Assembly: GCA_946624335.1 (NCBI GenBank) | Contig: CAMOSA010000106.1 | Location: 1 to 8,357, forward strand | DNA length: 8,357 nucleotides | Reading direction: 5' to 3' | DNA from: an uncultured Prevotellaceae bacterium | GTDB taxonomy: Bacteria > Bacteroidota > Bacteroidia > Bacteroidales > Bacteroidaceae | Shown here: positions 6,821-8,357 of the stretch, piece after piece | How positions within the stretch are numbered: position 1 is the stretch's first letter | How the letters are laid out: every line of letters begins with the position of its first letter | Program-made: the position numbers and the translations under genes | Notes under the pieces: generated by a model | Seen by the model: only the letters and a program-made list of their open reading frames with translations | Databases searched by the model: none | What the model was told of the DNA's origin: nothing

Positions 6821-7202
6821 CTTCTTCGCGTTGAGCCTTCTCTTTGCGCAGATTGGCCAGGAACTGCAGCAACTCGGCCTCGTCTACCTTTTTGTCGCGC
6901 ACGAGCGCCGAGACGACACTCATGTAGGAATGTCCGAAGAAGGCGTCGATGAAATGGCTGATGCGCCGTGTGCCATAGTCCTCGCGCCGAACCAGAGGCT
7001 CGTAGAGGTAGCCCCGCCCCTGCGGCCGATGGGTGAGGTAGCCTTTCTTCTCCAACGACTGAAAGGCCATCGCTACGGTGTTGATGTGAGGTCGGGGCTC
7101 GTCGTAAAGGGCTTGCACCTCTTTGGGTGCGCACGCTCCGAGCCGCCAGATCAGCGTCATTACCTCCTCTTCCTTTTCTGTGAGTTTGGGTAGTGTATTC
7201 AT
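6816..7202 (-). CDS. blaI: BlaI/MecI/CopY family transcriptional repressor
   Basis: Winged-helix repressor of 128 aa, the normal family length. It should bind as a dimer to palindromic operators and be inactivated by cleavage triggered by the M56 protein encoded downstream. The N-terminal wHTH domain begins LTEKEEEVMTLIW (7-19); the recognition-helix region is HINTVAMAFQSLEKKGYL (about 44-61), and the wing is GRGYLYEPLV (about 67-76). The C-terminal dimerisation part (about 80-128) has FFGHSYMSVVSAL and a Glu/Lys-rich tail. The family's cleavage site falls in the region after SALVRDKKV, but I cannot fix the bond. The gene is the first of a leftward operon with the M56 gene, separated from it by about 330 bp of repeats, unusually far for this pair. 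The symbol denotes the family; resistance to beta-lactams is not implied, because no beta-lactamase is in view. Confidence 0.92.
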   Translation of the reverse strand: MNTLPKLTEKEEEVMTLIWRLGACAPKEVQALYDEPRPHINTVAMAFQSLEKKGYLTHRPQGRGYLYEPLVRREDYGTRRISHFIDAFFGHSYMSVVSALVRDKKVDEAELLQFLANLRKEKAQREEE

Positions 7203-7283
7203 TTCTTTCGCTATGATTACTTTGTTTCAACAATAAATACTGATATAAATCGCAGCAAATGTAGGAAGATTCGCGAAAAGTAC

Positions 7284-7291
7284 CAAAGATA
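7284..7291 (-). promoter_or_regulatory. Promoter -7 box for blaI
   Basis: The minus strand reads TATCTTTG, an exact TAnnTTTG match. The predicted start is near 7278, giving a leader of about 75 nt. No TTG-type -33 element is clear; that position is occupied by the palindrome at 7304-7319. Confidence 0.6.
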
Positions 7292-7303
7292 TTCAGTATA
7301 TTT

Positions 7304-7319
7304 AACGTAATTATACGTT
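7304..7319. promoter_or_regulatory. Palindrome AACGTA-N4-TACGTT, candidate BlaI operator
   Basis: A perfect 6-bp inverted repeat around ATTA starts 12 bp upstream of the blaI -7 box, overlapping the -33 zone, so a bound dimer would block RNA polymerase. BlaI-family operators are dyads containing TACA/TGTA-type half-sites; TACGTT is similar but not identical. The location is the main argument for negative autoregulation. Confidence 0.5.
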
Positions 7320-7330
7320 GATTAGGGGGT

Positions 7331-7370
7331 AAAAAAGGCGAGTCATCGCCCGCTGTGGGCAATGACTCGC
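7331..7370 (-). terminator. Rho-independent terminator for the FMN-binding gene transcript
   Basis: Inverted arms 7338-7351 and 7357-7370 (14 bp, one non-identical pair that becomes a G-U pair in the minus-strand RNA) enclose a 5-nt loop. In the minus-strand transcript the hairpin is followed by C and then six U's (7336-7331). It separates the FMN-binding gene from the blaI promoter. Confidence 0.85.
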
Positions 7371-7373
7371 GTA

Positions 7374-7458
7374 AGACCCCCTCTCCGCAAGCACAGACCC
7401 CCTCTCCGCTCCCCCCAGACCCCCTCTCCGCAAGCACAGACCCCCTCTCCGCTCCCCC
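7374..7458. repeat. Duplicated 43-bp GC-rich direct repeat
   Basis: AGACCCCCTCTCCG units alternate in two versions, followed by CAAGCAC (7374-7394, 7417-7437) or by CTCCCCC (7395-7416, 7438-7458). The pair is duplicated, giving two 42-43-bp copies. The second copy forms part of the left arm of the inverted repeat. Confidence 0.88.
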
Positions 7459-7558
7459 TAAAGGGGGAGAACGGGATGCTTTGCTAATAACCTTCTTTAC
7501 TTGACATGTGACCGTCCTCCCCCTTTAGGGGGAGCGGAGAGGGGGTCTGTGCTTGCGG
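7428..7558. repeat. Perfect 42-bp inverted repeat with 47-bp spacer
   Basis: Bases 7428-7469 are the exact reverse complement of 7517-7558. The inner 18 bp of each arm (7452-7469 and 7517-7534) is itself a palindrome built on CTCCCCCT/AGGGGGAG, so alternative folds exist. The AT-richer spacer (7470-7516) holds no gene. The element begins about 20 bp after the FMN-binding gene stop and would be transcribed with it. It resembles the CCCCTC-type dispersed palindromes of Bacteroidales intergenic regions; no transposase is present. Confidence 0.92.
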
Positions 7559-7578
7559 TTAGGGGTCTATTGGGCCTT

Positions 7579-7989
7579 TTACTTCTTTCCTTTCTTGTTG
7601 TAGTAGTCGAGTCCGCGCTTGACGTTCTCGATGACGGCCTCGGAGGTGAAGGTGGCGCCCGTGATGACATCCACCTGCTGGGCAGCGGCTTTCTTCGCCG
7701 TCAGTCCGTTCCATTTCGTGAGGAGGTCGCGCTTGATGAGGGCGAAGTACTTGGGCGTCTCGAGGTTCTTGAGCGCCTCGATCTTCTCGATCTTACCGGC
7801 CTTGATGTAGATCTTCAGGGGCGTAGGGCCGGCGTAGCCCTCGATGTCCTCGGCGAGCGTCGTGGTGTTGATGACGGTGGCGCCGTTCTCCTTGCTGACG
7901 ACCTCGTCGGCAGGGCGCAGGCTCATCAGGCCGATGCCCATGGCGGCGACGGCGAGGGTGAGGATGATTCTTGTTGCTTGTTTCTTCAT
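7579..7989 (-). CDS. Exported FMN-binding domain protein (covalent flavin carrier)
   Basis: Small flavoprotein of 136 aa with a single FMN_bind domain (PF04205, as in RnfG/NqrC). An N-terminal Lys-rich hydrophobic segment, MKKQATRIILTLAVAAMGIG, is a Sec signal peptide or anchor, so the domain works outside the cytoplasm. The domain runs from about residue 49 (EGYAGPTPLKIYI) to 130. The flavinylation motif Dxx(S/T)GAT is present as DVITGAT (107-113), with Thr113 the residue to which an ApbE-type transferase would attach FMN. The start at 7989 is preferred over the ATG seven codons upstream because it begins directly with the signal peptide. No apbE, rnf or nqr gene is in the window; the neighbour upstream encodes a 4Fe-4S protein, so a role in extracytoplasmic electron transfer is likely. 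The 173-bp gap to that neighbour suggests its own promoter, but I see no clear -7 box. Confidence 0.9.
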   Translation of the reverse strand: MKKQATRIILTLAVAAMGIGLMSLRPADEVVSKENGATVINTTTLAEDIEGYAGPTPLKIYIKAGKIEKIEALKNLETPKYFALIKRDLLTKWNGLTAKKAAAQQVDVITGATFTSEAVIENVKRGLDYYNKKGKK

Positions 7990-8075
7990 TATGCTATTTT
8001 CGTTGAACAATCTGTTTATGCCTTAGACGGACGGAGGAGCGGAAAGGTTTAAAGAGTGAGGAGAGACCCTCTAAA

Positions 8076-8093
8076 TCTCCCCGTGAGGGGAGA
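8076..8093. repeat. Short palindrome TCTCCCC-GTGA-GGGGAGA
   Basis: A perfect 7-bp stem with a 4-nt loop in the gap between the 4Fe-4S gene and the FMN-binding gene. It has the same CCCC/GGGG flavour as the repeats at 7374-7558 and may be a stem in the leader of the FMN-binding gene. It has no U-tract. Confidence 0.6.
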
Positions 8094-8125
8094 CTTTCCT
8101 TTCAACTGGCCGTCAATGCGCAGCC

Positions 8126-8160
8126 TACCCCCTCCCTACGGGAGGGCTCAGGGGGTGGGG
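8126..8160. repeat. Nested GC-rich palindromic element after the 4Fe-4S gene
   Basis: CCTCCC-TAC-GGGAGG forms an inner stem (8131-8145), and ACCCCC/GGGGGT (8127-8132 and 8151-8156) can form a competing or outer stem. It lies 4-38 bp after the stop codon of the leftward 4Fe-4S gene, where a 3'-end hairpin would be expected. No U-run follows, so it is better described as a dispersed palindromic repeat than as an intrinsic terminator. Confidence 0.6.
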
Positions 8161-8163
8161 CTT

Positions 8164-8357
8164 TCACTTCCTCCTCTTCCGCGTGAGCTCTACGATGCGG
8201 CTCATCTGGTTGGGGATGCGTATCTGCTGCGGGCACTTGGCGAGGCACTCTCCGCAGTCGACGCATGTGGTGGCGCGCTTCTCGGCGGGTATGGCCTCGC
8301 GATAGGCCTTGATGAAGGCATCCTGACGCTCGGCGTACTCCTTCGACGAGGGGTCGG
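8164..8357 (-). CDS. 4Fe-4S binding protein, C-terminal part only
   Basis: Only the last 64 residues are inside the window; the 5' part lies to the right. They contain a single ferredoxin-type cluster site, TCVDCGECLAKCPQQIRIP (CxxCxxCxxxCP), which binds one 4Fe-4S cluster, followed by a basic tail, ELTRKRRK. A lone C-terminal 4Fe-4S motif of this form, preceded by a helical segment, is common in the 4Fe-4S branch of aldo/keto reductases, which is my best guess; a ferredoxin-like electron-transfer subunit is the alternative. The downstream FMN-binding protein fits a redox role. Cluster binding is firm, the protein family is not. Confidence 0.75.
   Translation of the reverse strand, partial: DPSSKEYAERQDAFIKAYREAIPAEKRATTCVDCGECLAKCPQQIRIPNQMSRIVELTRKRRK

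Noticed and set aside
4723..7202. Beta-lactam resistance regulon
   Set aside because: BlaI and M56 are present, but there is no beta-lactamase or penicillin-binding domain, and the M56 tail is of another type.

Overview
The window looks like chromosomal DNA of a GC-rich member of the Bacteroidales (Prevotella-like). The evidence is Bacteroidetes-type promoters (two exact TATCTTTG -7 boxes), no Shine-Dalgarno sites, a BlaI/M56 sensor pair with a Bacteroidetes-style C-terminal extension, a two-helix SPFH protein, and low-complexity palindromic intergenic repeats. The genus is an inference; no rRNA or tRNA gene is present.

Layout, left to right. Bases 1-2203 (+) carry the 3' part of a two-domain carbohydrate esterase: an SGNH hydrolase domain followed by a sialate-O-acetylesterase (SASA) domain. 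It converges on an SPFH/band-7 membrane protein (3409-2468, -), and the 264-bp gap between them is almost filled by two facing arrays of a 7-bp repeat. The SPFH gene is divergent from a creatininase-family amidohydrolase (3618-4394, +), with opposite promoters in a shared intergenic region. Convergent with that is a leftward set: a BlaI-type repressor (7202-6816), an M56 (BlaR1/MecR1-like) membrane metalloprotease with an unusual C-terminal extracytoplasmic region (6486-4723), and a small lipoprotein (4719-4360) starting 3 nt after the M56 stop. To the right are a flavinylated FMN-binding exported protein (7989-7579, -) and the 3' end of a 4Fe-4S protein gene (beyond 8357 to 8164, -).

How the genes may work together. 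By family knowledge, the M56 protein should sense an extracytoplasmic signal and inactivate the BlaI repressor by proteolysis. A palindrome directly upstream of the blaI -7 box is a good autoregulatory operator candidate. No beta-lactamase or penicillin-binding sensor domain is seen; the M56 C-terminus starts with an LVGTW segment suggestive of a DUF4488/lipocalin-like domain, so the ligand is probably not a beta-lactam. The downstream lipoprotein may be the regulated output, but its 3' end looks frameshifted. The FMN-binding protein and the 4Fe-4S protein suggest a small electron-transfer locus.

The most unusual structure is the gap between blaI and the M56 gene (about 6473-6820). It is built almost entirely of diverged 22-bp units in three sub-families, running from the blaI stop codon into the start of the M56 gene. 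The gap after the FMN-binding gene carries a perfect 42-bp inverted repeat, a duplicated 43-bp direct repeat and a convincing intrinsic terminator.
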